A stretch of DNA of 11,999 bases from JBBTWO01 sp038062745 (lineage in GTDB: Bacteria; Patescibacteriota; Microgenomatia; UBA8517), in the NCBI GenBank assembly GCA_038062745.1, contig JBBTWO010000010.1:1-11999 (forward strand), in the 5' to 3' direction. Shown one piece after another: positions 1 through 6,603 of this stretch (within the stretch, counting starts at the first letter, position 1; the number at the start of each line of letters is the position of its first letter). The translations under genes were made by a program, and so were the position numbers. The notes beneath the pieces were generated by a model. The model was not told where the DNA came from and did no database searches. It worked only from the letters and a program-made list of their open reading frames with translations.

Positions 1-2
1 TT

Positions 3-401
3 TTTCTTGCATTTTTGTATCTTAGCAGTTTGTCCAGTTTTTGGGGTAAAGCATATACATTGGCTCATGAAAAAGCACATGAAGATTTAAATACAGAAAA
101 GCAAGAAGCTCCTTTCCGTGGTGATGATATGTTTGTTGTTTTGACGGAATTCTATCCAACAATAGAAGCACAACGCATGTATGAATTACTTTCAGAAGAT
201 TTAAAAAGTAAAGCGAATTATAATGTCAGAATGCCAATCGAGATGGCGCAACAGTTATCAGATTACCGATATAACATTGAATTTGATGGTGAAGTTGTTG
301 GAGTTCATGATTGGAACAGAATTGCTTTAGTCACTCTGGTTGCTTATGCACATAGTCACAATCAAATACATCGTTTTAATGAAAGAATAAACGAAGGTTA
401 A
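3..401 (+). CDS. hypothetical protein, 5' end cut by the window edge
   Basis: The reading frame is open to the left edge of the window, so the gene most likely begins outside it. A TTG at position 15 could serve as a start, but nothing before it looks like a ribosome binding site. About 130 residues are visible. They are soluble in character, with many helix-forming and acidic residues and no membrane segment beyond a short hydrophobic stretch at the visible N-terminus. An HEKAH sequence (bases 66-80) superficially resembles the HExxH zinc-protease motif, but the charged Lys inside it breaks the usual consensus. A histidine-rich stretch lies near the C-terminus. I do not recognise the family. 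It converges on the next gene with only 14 bases between the two stop codons. I am fairly sure it is coding, because the frame is long and ends exactly at the convergent boundary. Confidence 0.6.
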   Translation, partial: FLAFLYLSSLSSFWGKAYTLAHEKAHEDLNTEKQEAPFRGDDMFVVLTEFYPTIEAQRMYELLSEDLKSKANYNVRMPIEMAQQLSDYRYNIEFDGEVVGVHDWNRIALVTLVAYAHSHNQIHRFNERINEG

Positions 402-403
402 TT

Positions 404-426
404 AAATACAACAGTTTATTGTATTT
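404..426. terminator. hairpin between two convergent genes
   Basis: A perfect 8-bp inverted repeat (AAATACAA and TTGTATTT) with a 7-base loop sits across the convergent junction, and the stop codon of the minus-strand gene lies in the loop. The stem is AU-rich and each arm ends in only three T residues, so it is a weak bidirectional terminator candidate. Confidence 0.3.
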
Positions 427-1255
427 CCTCTGGCTGGTATTTCTGCGCTATTGTTTGCCAACCTTCATAAAAAGCTTGATCATATTGTTCACTGTTATTA
501 ATTCCAATTGTGTCCTTCAAGACCCATCTCTCTTTATCGTACGTTGAAGGGTTTTTTGTTCTAGCTTGGCGTTCAAGGTAGTGCCATGCATCTGTCAGTT
601 TTGACATAAAGGATGGTTTAGTTTGATCTTCTTGTCCTTCTGTTTTGTTTAGCTTTTTTACCAATTCCAAAAGTCTTGGAATCTCTACTTCCTTCCATTG
701 TTTTTCAAGCGGCTGTCTTGCAAAGTAATCTAAATTCATCACCCAACTAGATTCCACTCTTTGGCGATTAATTGGTTTACCACTGAGGGACTGAAGCTTT
801 TTTATTTGCCAAGGAAGTTTAAATGTTCTTAGATAAACGTCAGGGGTTGATGACTGTTCAATTATTTCAGCTTTAGCCATTTCCAAAAATGAACTGATTT
901 TAACATCAGCATGTATTTCACTTATTTCGTCTCTATGAGCCTGATGTGCTTCCCAAATCAAACCAACTAATTGTTGTTCATCCTCACCTTTTGGTTCATA
1001 CAAAGTTTTAGCCAATTCTTCTCCAGCTTGTTTGGCTCTTTTTTCAGACTCATCTAGAATCTCAAAAATAGGTATTACTACGCTGTCTGTTTCAGATTGG
1101 GGAATAGATATAGTATCAATTATGTCGTCTTCTAATTGTGTGGAATTTCGTTTCCTTATTTCTTTATATTCTTCTTCAGATATTTCCTGACCTTCCACCA
1201 CGGGATAATTTACTTGGGTTGATAGTCCGCTGGTTTCAGCTGCATTGTCTGTCAT
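416..1255 (-). CDS. hypothetical acidic helical protein, 279 aa
   Basis: This is a complete frame from ATG at 1255 to TAA at 416. The product is a soluble, strongly charged, probably mostly helical protein with no signal peptide, membrane segment or catalytic motif that I can recognise. The first 50 or so residues are acidic and low in hydrophobic residues, and are likely disordered. The C-terminal half holds most of the tryptophans and aromatics and is probably the folded part. The start has no Shine-Dalgarno sequence but is preceded by a near-ideal promoter whose predicted transcription start lies within two bases of the ATG. The mRNA is therefore probably leaderless. It lies 51 bases downstream of gyrA on the same strand and could also be reached by read-through. 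No function is assigned. Confidence 0.75.
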   Translation of the reverse strand: MTDNAAETSGLSTQVNYPVVEGQEISEEEYKEIRKRNSTQLEDDIIDTISIPQSETDSVVIPIFEILDESEKRAKQAGEELAKTLYEPKGEDEQQLVGLIWEAHQAHRDEISEIHADVKISSFLEMAKAEIIEQSSTPDVYLRTFKLPWQIKKLQSLSGKPINRQRVESSWVMNLDYFARQPLEKQWKEVEIPRLLELVKKLNKTEGQEDQTKPSFMSKLTDAWHYLERQARTKNPSTYDKERWVLKDTIGINNSEQYDQAFYEGWQTIAQKYQPEEIQ

Positions 1256-1263
1256 TTGCTAGT

Positions 1264-1292
1264 ATTATATAGAAATTTGCGTAAAAAGCCAA
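1264..1292 (-). promoter_or_regulatory. sigma70-type promoter for the 279-aa gene, leaderless
   Basis: On the minus strand, TTGGCT (1292-1287), a 17-base spacer and a consensus TATAAT (1269-1264) are followed 8 bases later by the ATG at 1255. With normal promoter geometry, transcription would start at or within two bases of the start codon, leaving no room for a ribosome binding site. Confidence 0.65.
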
Positions 1293-1306
1293 AAAATATG
1301 CAAGCT

Positions 1307-3919
1307 TCACTCTTCCTCATCTCCATCTGCCCTCTCCAAAGCAGTAACCGAGACAACTGAATCAGACTTTTTGGTAAATCGCATGAGGATTACTCCCTGA
1401 GTTGCACGACCTAATTGTGGAATACTTTTTAATGGAAGCTTTATGACCTGTCCACCTTTGGAATTAATAACTATTTGATCAATTTCGTGAGTTACCATAG
1501 TTGCTGTCATTAAAAGTCCGGTTTTAGCTGTTACTTCAGCGGCTTTTACTCCCTTACCACCTCTTTTTTGAGTTGGGAAAAGATTTACTGGAGTTCTTTT
1601 ACCAAGTCCATTTTGGGAAATGGTTAAGATGTCTCTGAAATATTTCTTTCTCTTGTCAGCTGGAATTTCTTCTTTCATTGAGAAGACTTCCATACAAATT
1701 ACTTCATCTTCTTTGTCCAACATTATTCCCCTGACCCCAGTTGTTGCTCTGCCCATTGATCTGACATTTGCTTCTGGGAATTTAATACTCTTTGCTTGTT
1801 TTGTGAGTATCAAGACAAAATCTTCTCCAGTAGTTGGGTTAACAGCAACTAATCGATCTCCTTTATCAAGTTTAATGGCAATCAGTCCATTTGATCGCAA
1901 GTTACTGTACTCTGCAAAGGAAGTTTTCTTGATGGTTCCGTGAGCGGTAGCCATAATTAAGTGTTTGGCTCCCCCACCATTCATGGGGAGGATTGATTGA
2001 ATTCTTTCTCCCTGTTCCATGTTAAGCAGGTTTACAATTGCTTGGCCTTTTGCCTGCCTACTAGATTCTGGAATTTCCCAGGCTTTAGTACCAAAGACTC
2101 GGCCTTTATCGGTAAAGAATAAAATCATATCGTGAGTAGTGGCTGATGTGATGTGTTCAATCTCATCATCTTCCTTAGTTGTCATGCCAACTACTCCTTT
2201 ACCCCCTCGCCTTTGTGCCTTAAAAGTGGCTCGTGGAACCCGTTTTATATATCCAGTCTTAGTAATAGTAATAAGTGTGTCTTCTTTAGCAATTAAATCT
2301 TCTTCTGAAAACTCGCCGATTTTGGCTTTATAAATTTTTGTTCGTCGCTCGTCCCCAAACTTTGTTCTTACTAAGCTTAGTTCATCAACAATAATTTTTA
2401 AGATCTTTTGAGGATCTTTTAAAATAGCAATTAAAGAATCAATTATTTTTTTGATTTCCTCATATTCTTTTTCAATCTTTTCTCGCTCCAGTGCAGCAAG
2501 TCTTCGCAATTGCATATCTAAAATTGCGGTTGATTGGATATCTGACAAACCAAACCGACTTATAAGGTTGACCTTTGCGTCTTCTTGAGTTTTACTCTCT
2601 CTGATGGTTTTGATGACTGCATCCAAGTTGTCCAGGGCAATTTTCAAGCCTTCCAAAATATGGGCTCGTCTTTTGGCTGCCATAAGGTCAAAGATGGTTC
2701 TTCTGGTTATTACTTGTTGGCGGTGTTTAACGTACTCAACCAGTACAAGTTTTAAGTTAACAGTTTGGGGAACTCCATCAACAAGAGCGACAAAATTAGC
2801 TGGGAAGGTAGATTGAAGTGGCGTGTATTTATACAGGTTATTCAAAACTGACTTTGGCTTACTGTCGCGCTTAAGGTCAACTACAACCCGCATACCATCT
2901 TTGTCTGATTCATCTCGTAAATCGGCAATTCCAACCAATCTTTTTTCTTTTACAAGTTCTGCAATCTTTATTACTAACTTAGCTTTGTTTACCTGATATG
3001 GAATTTCAGAAATGACTATTTGTTGTTTGCCTTTTGCACCTTCTGTAATTTCTGCGATACCCCTAACTACTATTCTTCCTCGTCCGGTGGCGTAGACGTC
3101 TTTGAGTGAGGCGGCATCGTATATTGCACCACCAGTCGGAAAGTCCGGTCCTGGCAAGATTGCGGACAATTCTTCCAAATCAACTTCACTTTCAAAAGAA
3201 ACTGCAGTTGGAGCAACTTCATCCATGTTAAGCGCTTTTTCTACTCCAGAAGCAACTAACTCAATCTTTTTCAAAACTAAGTCATTTTGTTCTTCACGTA
3301 TTTTTTCCTCAGTTACTATTGACTTACCTTTGTTGATAGTGGCTGTTACTGCATCAATAACTTCTTTGATATTGTGGGGTGGAATCTTTGTAGCCATACC
3401 AACGGCAATGCCTTCTGAACCCATTAAGAGTAAGTTTGGTAGTAGTGCTGGAAGATAAAGTGGTTCTTTCAAAGTACCATCAAAGTTGTCAGTATAATTA
3501 ACTGTATCTTTGTCCATGTCCAATAGCATGTACTGGGAAATTGAGGACAATTTTACTTCAGTATATCTTAAAGCAGCCGCGGGATCGCCATCAACTGATC
3601 CAAAATTTCCTTGCCCCAACACTAATGGGTATCTTAAATTAAAGTCCTGAGCCATTCGGACAAGAGAATCATAGACAGCTTGGTCTCCATGGGGGTGGAA
3701 TTTTCCTAAAACTTCTCCAACTACTTTGGCTGACTTGGTGGTGCTTCCAGTCTGCAGACCCATGATATTCATGGCATATAAAATTCTTCTATGGACTGGC
3801 TTCAGGCCGTCACGGACATCGGGAAGAGCACGAGCCACGATAACACTCATTGCATAATCCAAATAGGACTGGGAGAGTTCGGAAGTTATTTCTGCTGTCT
3901 GTAATTTTCCAATATCCAT
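1307..3919 (-). CDS. gyrA: DNA gyrase subunit A
   Basis: This is the cytoplasmic breakage-reunion subunit of gyrase. With GyrB it introduces negative supercoils using ATP. The 870-aa protein has the family length and order. The N-terminal winged-helix/tower domain carries the catalytic tyrosine in AALRYTEVKL (Tyr119). It is followed by a coiled coil with its globular gate (about 400-500) and a C-terminal beta-pinwheel with repeated GRAT.GV blades. The GyrA box QRRGGKG (about 568-574) marks it as gyrase rather than ParC, and a second box-like QKRGGKG lies in a late blade. The tail is acidic. Two oddities stand out. The quinolone-contact serine (E. coli Ser83) is Gln80, while the Asp87 equivalent is kept. 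There are also about 46 extra residues between PPHN (about 180) and PGPDFPT, compared with my recollection of the E. coli protein. No gyrB is in the window. Confidence 0.98.
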   Translation of the reverse strand: MDIGKLQTAEITSELSQSYLDYAMSVIVARALPDVRDGLKPVHRRILYAMNIMGLQTGSTTKSAKVVGEVLGKFHPHGDQAVYDSLVRMAQDFNLRYPLVLGQGNFGSVDGDPAAALRYTEVKLSSISQYMLLDMDKDTVNYTDNFDGTLKEPLYLPALLPNLLLMGSEGIAVGMATKIPPHNIKEVIDAVTATINKGKSIVTEEKIREEQNDLVLKKIELVASGVEKALNMDEVAPTAVSFESEVDLEELSAILPGPDFPTGGAIYDAASLKDVYATGRGRIVVRGIAEITEGAKGKQQIVISEIPYQVNKAKLVIKIAELVKEKRLVGIADLRDESDKDGMRVVVDLKRDSKPKSVLNNLYKYTPLQSTFPANFVALVDGVPQTVNLKLVLVEYVKHRQQVITRRTIFDLMAAKRRAHILEGLKIALDNLDAVIKTIRESKTQEDAKVNLISRFGLSDIQSTAILDMQLRRLAALEREKIEKEYEEIKKIIDSLIAILKDPQKILKIIVDELSLVRTKFGDERRTKIYKAKIGEFSEEDLIAKEDTLITITKTGYIKRVPRATFKAQRRGGKGVVGMTTKEDDEIEHITSATTHDMILFFTDKGRVFGTKAWEIPESSRQAKGQAIVNLLNMEQGERIQSILPMNGGGAKHLIMATAHGTIKKTSFAEYSNLRSNGLIAIKLDKGDRLVAVNPTTGEDFVLILTKQAKSIKFPEANVRSMGRATTGVRGIMLDKEDEVICMEVFSMKEEIPADKRKKYFRDILTISQNGLGKRTPVNLFPTQKRGGKGVKAAEVTAKTGLLMTATMVTHEIDQIVINSKGGQVIKLPLKSIPQLGRATQGVILMRFTKKSDSVVSVTALERADGDEEE

Positions 3920-3926
3920 AATGGGA

Positions 3927-3959
3927 CAAAAATAAATTCCCTAACCTAAATGGTCAGGG
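3927..3959 (-). terminator. terminator-like hairpin just before gyrA
   Basis: On the minus strand, CCCTGACC and GGTTAGGG form an 8-bp stem (one G-U pair) around a 5-base loop, followed by a T-rich run (AATTTATTTTTG). It ends only 7 bases from the gyrA ATG. It could end transcription from the cupredoxin gene or, since a weak promoter overlaps it, act on gyrA expression. Confidence 0.5.
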
Positions 3960-3960
3960 T

Positions 3961-3984
3961 AAAAACAGGCTCGATTTAAGCCTA
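3961..3984 (-). terminator. rho-independent terminator after the cupredoxin gene
   Basis: On the minus strand, AGGCT and AGCCT pair, extended by flanking G-U pairs to about 7 bp, with a 5-base loop. A TTTTT tract follows directly at 3965-3961. It lies about 43 bases after the cupredoxin stop codon, where transcription of the dehydrogenase-cupredoxin pair should end. Confidence 0.6.
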
Positions 3985-4026
3985 GCAAACCATTGTAGTA
4001 GATTTAGCCAATGGAAGCAAGCTTGT

Positions 4027-4401
4027 TTACTCTACTATAACAGTTCCTTTCATAAAAGGATGTGGTGTGCAGTGATATGTGTAGGTACCCTTCTTATCAA
4101 ATTTAACAATTTTCGATTCTCCATTTGAAATAAGGCTTGTATCCCAGGAATCATCATCAGCAGTTGCTGTGTGCCCCACTAAATCTGAATTAGTCCAGGT
4201 AACACTCTCCCCTGCTTTAATGGTGATTATTTTTGGACTGAAATTAAAATTTTTAACATCAACTATTGTTCCACCGGTTTGTTTTTGGCTTACGGTTTCC
4301 AAAGTAGTTAAAGTGTTGCTTTTGATTAACTTTTCATAGACTAAATACCCTCCCCCACCCAAAAGTGCTAATACTAATAATATGATTACGAAATTTTTCA
4401 A
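4027..4401 (-). CDS. membrane-anchored blue-copper protein (plastocyanin/amicyanin-like)
   Basis: A 124-aa cupredoxin that would carry electrons one at a time through a type 1 copper centre outside the cytoplasmic membrane. Residues 4-22 form an uncleaved-looking hydrophobic anchor with a glycine run. A linker of about 25 residues leads to a single cupredoxin domain (about 46-124). The copper ligands are complete: His77 in VGHTAT, then Cys111, His114 and Met117 in YHCTPHPFM. The gene starts at TTG (4401), which overlaps the stop codon of the dehydrogenase gene by four bases (TTGA). A strong GGGGGGTG ribosome binding site 7 bases upstream supports this start. The overlap suggests the two proteins are made together, and the cupredoxin may accept electrons from its partner. 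That partnership is inference; the copper site is visible in the sequence. Confidence 0.93.
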   Translation of the reverse strand: MKNFVIILLVLALLGGGGYLVYEKLIKSNTLTTLETVSQKQTGGTIVDVKNFNFSPKIITIKAGESVTWTNSDLVGHTATADDDSWDTSLISNGESKIVKFDKKGTYTYHCTPHPFMKGTVIVE

Positions 4402-5651
4402 TTAGTAACACCCCCCAACGCAGCTTTGTAAATTCTTCCTTCCATTAAGTCTCCAAAATAAATTTCTTTTGTAATTGGGTCAACTGCACTTCCAATTGGG
4501 TTTGCCAGTTGACCATCACCTTCTTTTTGGCGATCAATAATAGTTTTAAAAGTAATTCTATTGCCGACAATGGTTCCCAAAATTAATTTCTTTCCTGGAG
4601 TATTGTCTTTTGATCCGGTTTTACCAAAAAGCGTAACTAATAATTGATTTTCAGAAAAAAAGCTTAAAGAAACAGCAGTTTCAGTGTCTTTCCATTTATA
4701 CAAATTAAGATTTCCAGATCCAAAAGGATTAGCAATAGTTTTGTTTAAACTGGTTTCTTTTCCATCCCAGCCAAAATTAAAGCGCTTTACATTGTCTCCA
4801 CTACTGTCAACCAGTTTTCCATAAAGCAGTCGATCAAAATGATCAGGACCAGTATCTGAAACCACAATATTGCCGTTGACTGGATTTACTGCAATATCAG
4901 GTGGGTTTCTTACTCCTATGGCCTGAATCTTCGGATTATCATATGGCCTAATGCCTTCAGGGCTTGAGCCATCAGATTGAATAAGGATTAATTTACCTGC
5001 TTCTTTGTTGACATCCAACGCTTGGTTAGCTTTAAAACCCTCTCCAATACCAAAAAGGATGTGGGGTTTGTTGGCAACCATTAAACCTACCCCGTCTTGT
5101 ATTTGGTGAGAAGGAGCTCCGTCGGTGTTGGCTTCAAAAATAAGTTTAGGATCAAGACCAATTAAACTTTCCCCAATTTTATTGACAGTTACCCGACTAA
5201 CTCTATTTTTATATGTCTTTTTGCTTGGTGAATATGAATAATTAAGAAATACCTGTTGTGACTGGTCAAAGTCTGCCGCCAAGATTATTCCTGTTAAGCC
5301 TGCCTCTTCTGGAGGGAAACCTGGTTGAAAAGTTTCAAGATCAAAAAACAATTCACTTTGGCGTTGCCACTGCTCGTTAACTTTTTGGAATGCATATATT
5401 TTACCTGTCAAACCTGCAGCCAAGAGTGTTTTGCCATCGGGCGTAATTTCAATATCTGTTACATATGGGACATTATCTGCAAAAACACTTACCTTTGTAT
5501 CTTTACTTACACCTTTATATAGAGGAGTTATGGTGTTGCCTATACTTACAAATGCTGGTTGGGATTTGTTTTTCAAAAAGACTATCCAGTAAGCAACCAT
5601 AAGGATAAAAACAGAACAAGCAAGTATAAAAAGAAATTGTTTTTTATTCAT
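4398..5651 (-). CDS. PQQ-dependent sugar dehydrogenase-like beta-propeller, membrane-anchored
   Basis: A 417-aa protein of the soluble glucose dehydrogenase/YliI-like (glucose/sorbosone dehydrogenase) family, whose members oxidise sugar aldehydes or alcohols with PQQ. Residues 6-26 are a hydrophobic N-terminal anchor, so the propeller faces outward. Family landmarks include the AGLTGI.LAADF stretch (about 117-128), SHQIQDGVGL with His182 at the place of the family's catalytic His, the IGVRNPPDIAVNP stretch (GHRNPQG in relatives) with Arg248, and a late FGDLMEGRIYKA blade. Some positions depart from the classic motifs (for example GVRNP for GHRNP), so substrate and even PQQ use are uncertain. 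No PQQ synthesis genes are in the window. The gene has its own promoter-like sequence and an AGGAG site, and is coupled by overlap to the downstream cupredoxin. The start ATG at 5651 is the natural choice. Confidence 0.85.
   Translation of the reverse strand: MNKKQFLFILACSVFILMVAYWIVFLKNKSQPAFVSIGNTITPLYKGVSKDTKVSVFADNVPYVTDIEITPDGKTLLAAGLTGKIYAFQKVNEQWQRQSELFFDLETFQPGFPPEEAGLTGIILAADFDQSQQVFLNYSYSPSKKTYKNRVSRVTVNKIGESLIGLDPKLIFEANTDGAPSHQIQDGVGLMVANKPHILFGIGEGFKANQALDVNKEAGKLILIQSDGSSPEGIRPYDNPKIQAIGVRNPPDIAVNPVNGNIVVSDTGPDHFDRLLYGKLVDSSGDNVKRFNFGWDGKETSLNKTIANPFGSGNLNLYKWKDTETAVSLSFFSENQLLVTLFGKTGSKDNTPGKKLILGTIVGNRITFKTIIDRQKEGDGQLANPIGSAVDPITKEIYFGDLMEGRIYKAALGGVTN
4409..4416 (-). promoter_or_regulatory. 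ribosome binding site fixing the TTG start of the cupredoxin gene
   Basis: GGGGGGTG lies inside the end of the dehydrogenase gene, 7 bases before the TTG at 4401. It can pair along its full length with a CACCUCCU anti-Shine-Dalgarno sequence if two G-U pairs are allowed. The same octamer at the same spacing precedes dprA in this window. Confidence 0.6.
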
Positions 5652-5670
5652 AGACAGGTAAACTCCTTTA

Positions 5671-5700
5671 ATAATAGCTTTTAACTATTAAGTAATTCAA
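5671..5700 (-). promoter_or_regulatory. promoter candidate for the dehydrogenase-cupredoxin pair
   Basis: On the minus strand, TTGAAT (5700-5695), an 18-base spacer and TATTAT (5676-5671) lie in the 61-base gap after the nuclease gene. The predicted transcription start (about 5664) falls inside the AAAGGAG ribosome binding site (5669-5663). That site would therefore be complete only on read-through mRNA from upstream. A small AT-rich inverted repeat (TAATAG/CTATTA) overlaps the promoter. Confidence 0.4.
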
Positions 5701-5712
5701 GTTTTTGCTTAA

Positions 5713-6603
5713 TTAATGTGGAATATCAGCTGGTATTATTGGTTCTGATGGCTGGTGTTTTGGTTGTCTTGTAAGAATATAGATATCTTGGTTGTAATTG
5801 GAAGTCCCCACCATTTCCCCTTCGCCATTTAAAATTCTCTCTAAAGGTAAGCAGGCAAAGCATCCTCCCTTTGGACATTTAAAGTGATTAATTTGAGTGG
5901 CAAGCTTAATACGCTTTGCAATGTCTGCTACCTTTTCTTTGGCTTCTCGCTCATCTGGTACATTTACTTCTTTTGGGGAACTATCGCGATCCAAATACCA
6001 ATAGCTCATTTTGGCAACTGGTCTGCTTTGTAGATTCTTTGCCAGAAGCAGATAAATTGGTAATTGCAGAGAGTCTTCATCTTCATCGTTTTTACCAGTT
6101 TTAAAGTCCACAATTCCAACGCTATCTATGTCTTCAAGATATTCTAACCAGTCAATTTTTCCAGACAGAATAATATTTTCTTCTTCGTCAAACCAATAGT
6201 AAGACAAACCACTTTCGTCCGTTTTGGCTTTAATGGCTTTTCTTAAAATTGGACCTGGATTGTCAATTACATTTTGAATCATTTTAATGGCTCGGTTTTT
6301 ATATTCTTGTTCTTCCTGTTCATCAATAAAGCCACCCATCTTGCCTGATACTTTTTGCCAAGCAACAGCTAATTTTTCTAAAGGAGAAATTAGAAATCTT
6401 TGCTCAACTGGCAAATTAGAAAGCGATTCAACCACATCATGGACAATCTGCCCCAAGGCTAGGGATGGCGTCATGACAGTAATTTTATGTCTGGTTTTAG
6501 GGTCTTTGTATACGTTTCTTAAATAGTAAAGCCTGGGACATTTAAGAAAGTCTGCAATTTTGGAGTGCGAGATCCATAGAGCTTTGAATTTATCTTTTTG
6601 CAT
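5713..6603 (-). CDS. PD-(D/E)XK nuclease with a probable Fe-S cluster, Cas4/RecB-like
   Basis: A 296-aa protein of the RecB/Cas4-type nuclease group, which cuts DNA with two metal ions. The visible catalytic set is His55 in LGQIVHDVVE, Asp151 in GKIDWLEYL, Asp166 and Lys168 in GIVDFKTGK, and Gln180 in the QLPIYLLLA helix. Four cysteines fit an Fe-S staple as in Cas4 and AddB: Cys22 in KCPRLYYLRN near the N-terminus, and Cys243, Cys248 and Cys251 in a C-x4-C-x2-C cluster near the C-terminus. There is no helicase domain, so it is a stand-alone nuclease. No CRISPR array or other cas gene lies in the window, so calling it Cas4 is unjustified. Its ATG directly follows the stop codon of the beta-CASP gene (TAAATG), so the two are almost certainly co-translated. 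A role in DNA repair or end processing is inference. Confidence 0.88.
   Translation of the reverse strand: MQKDKFKALWISHSKIADFLKCPRLYYLRNVYKDPKTRHKITVMTPSLALGQIVHDVVESLSNLPVEQRFLISPLEKLAVAWQKVSGKMGGFIDEQEEQEYKNRAIKMIQNVIDNPGPILRKAIKAKTDESGLSYYWFDEEENIILSGKIDWLEYLEDIDSVGIVDFKTGKNDEDEDSLQLPIYLLLAKNLQSRPVAKMSYWYLDRDSSPKEVNVPDEREAKEKVADIAKRIKLATQINHFKCPKGGCFACLPLERILNGEGEMVGTSNYNQDIYILTRQPKHQPSEPIIPADIPH

Noticed and set aside
1620..3458. Plus-strand frames inside gyrA
   Set aside because: They are antisense shadows of a fully conserved protein, with no start signals or recognisable products.
3992..4020. Promoter TTGCTT-17-TACAAT for gyrA
   Set aside because: It lies upstream of both terminator-like hairpins, so its transcripts would be expected to stop before gyrA; it also overlaps a CCATTG/CAATGG inverted repeat, which may explain the match.
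5325..6526. Plus-strand frames inside the dehydrogenase and nuclease genes
   Set aside because: They are antisense to well-supported genes and have no family features.
5713..6603. Naming the Fe-S nuclease cas4
   Set aside because: There is no CRISPR array or other cas gene in the window, and stand-alone nucleases of this type are common.
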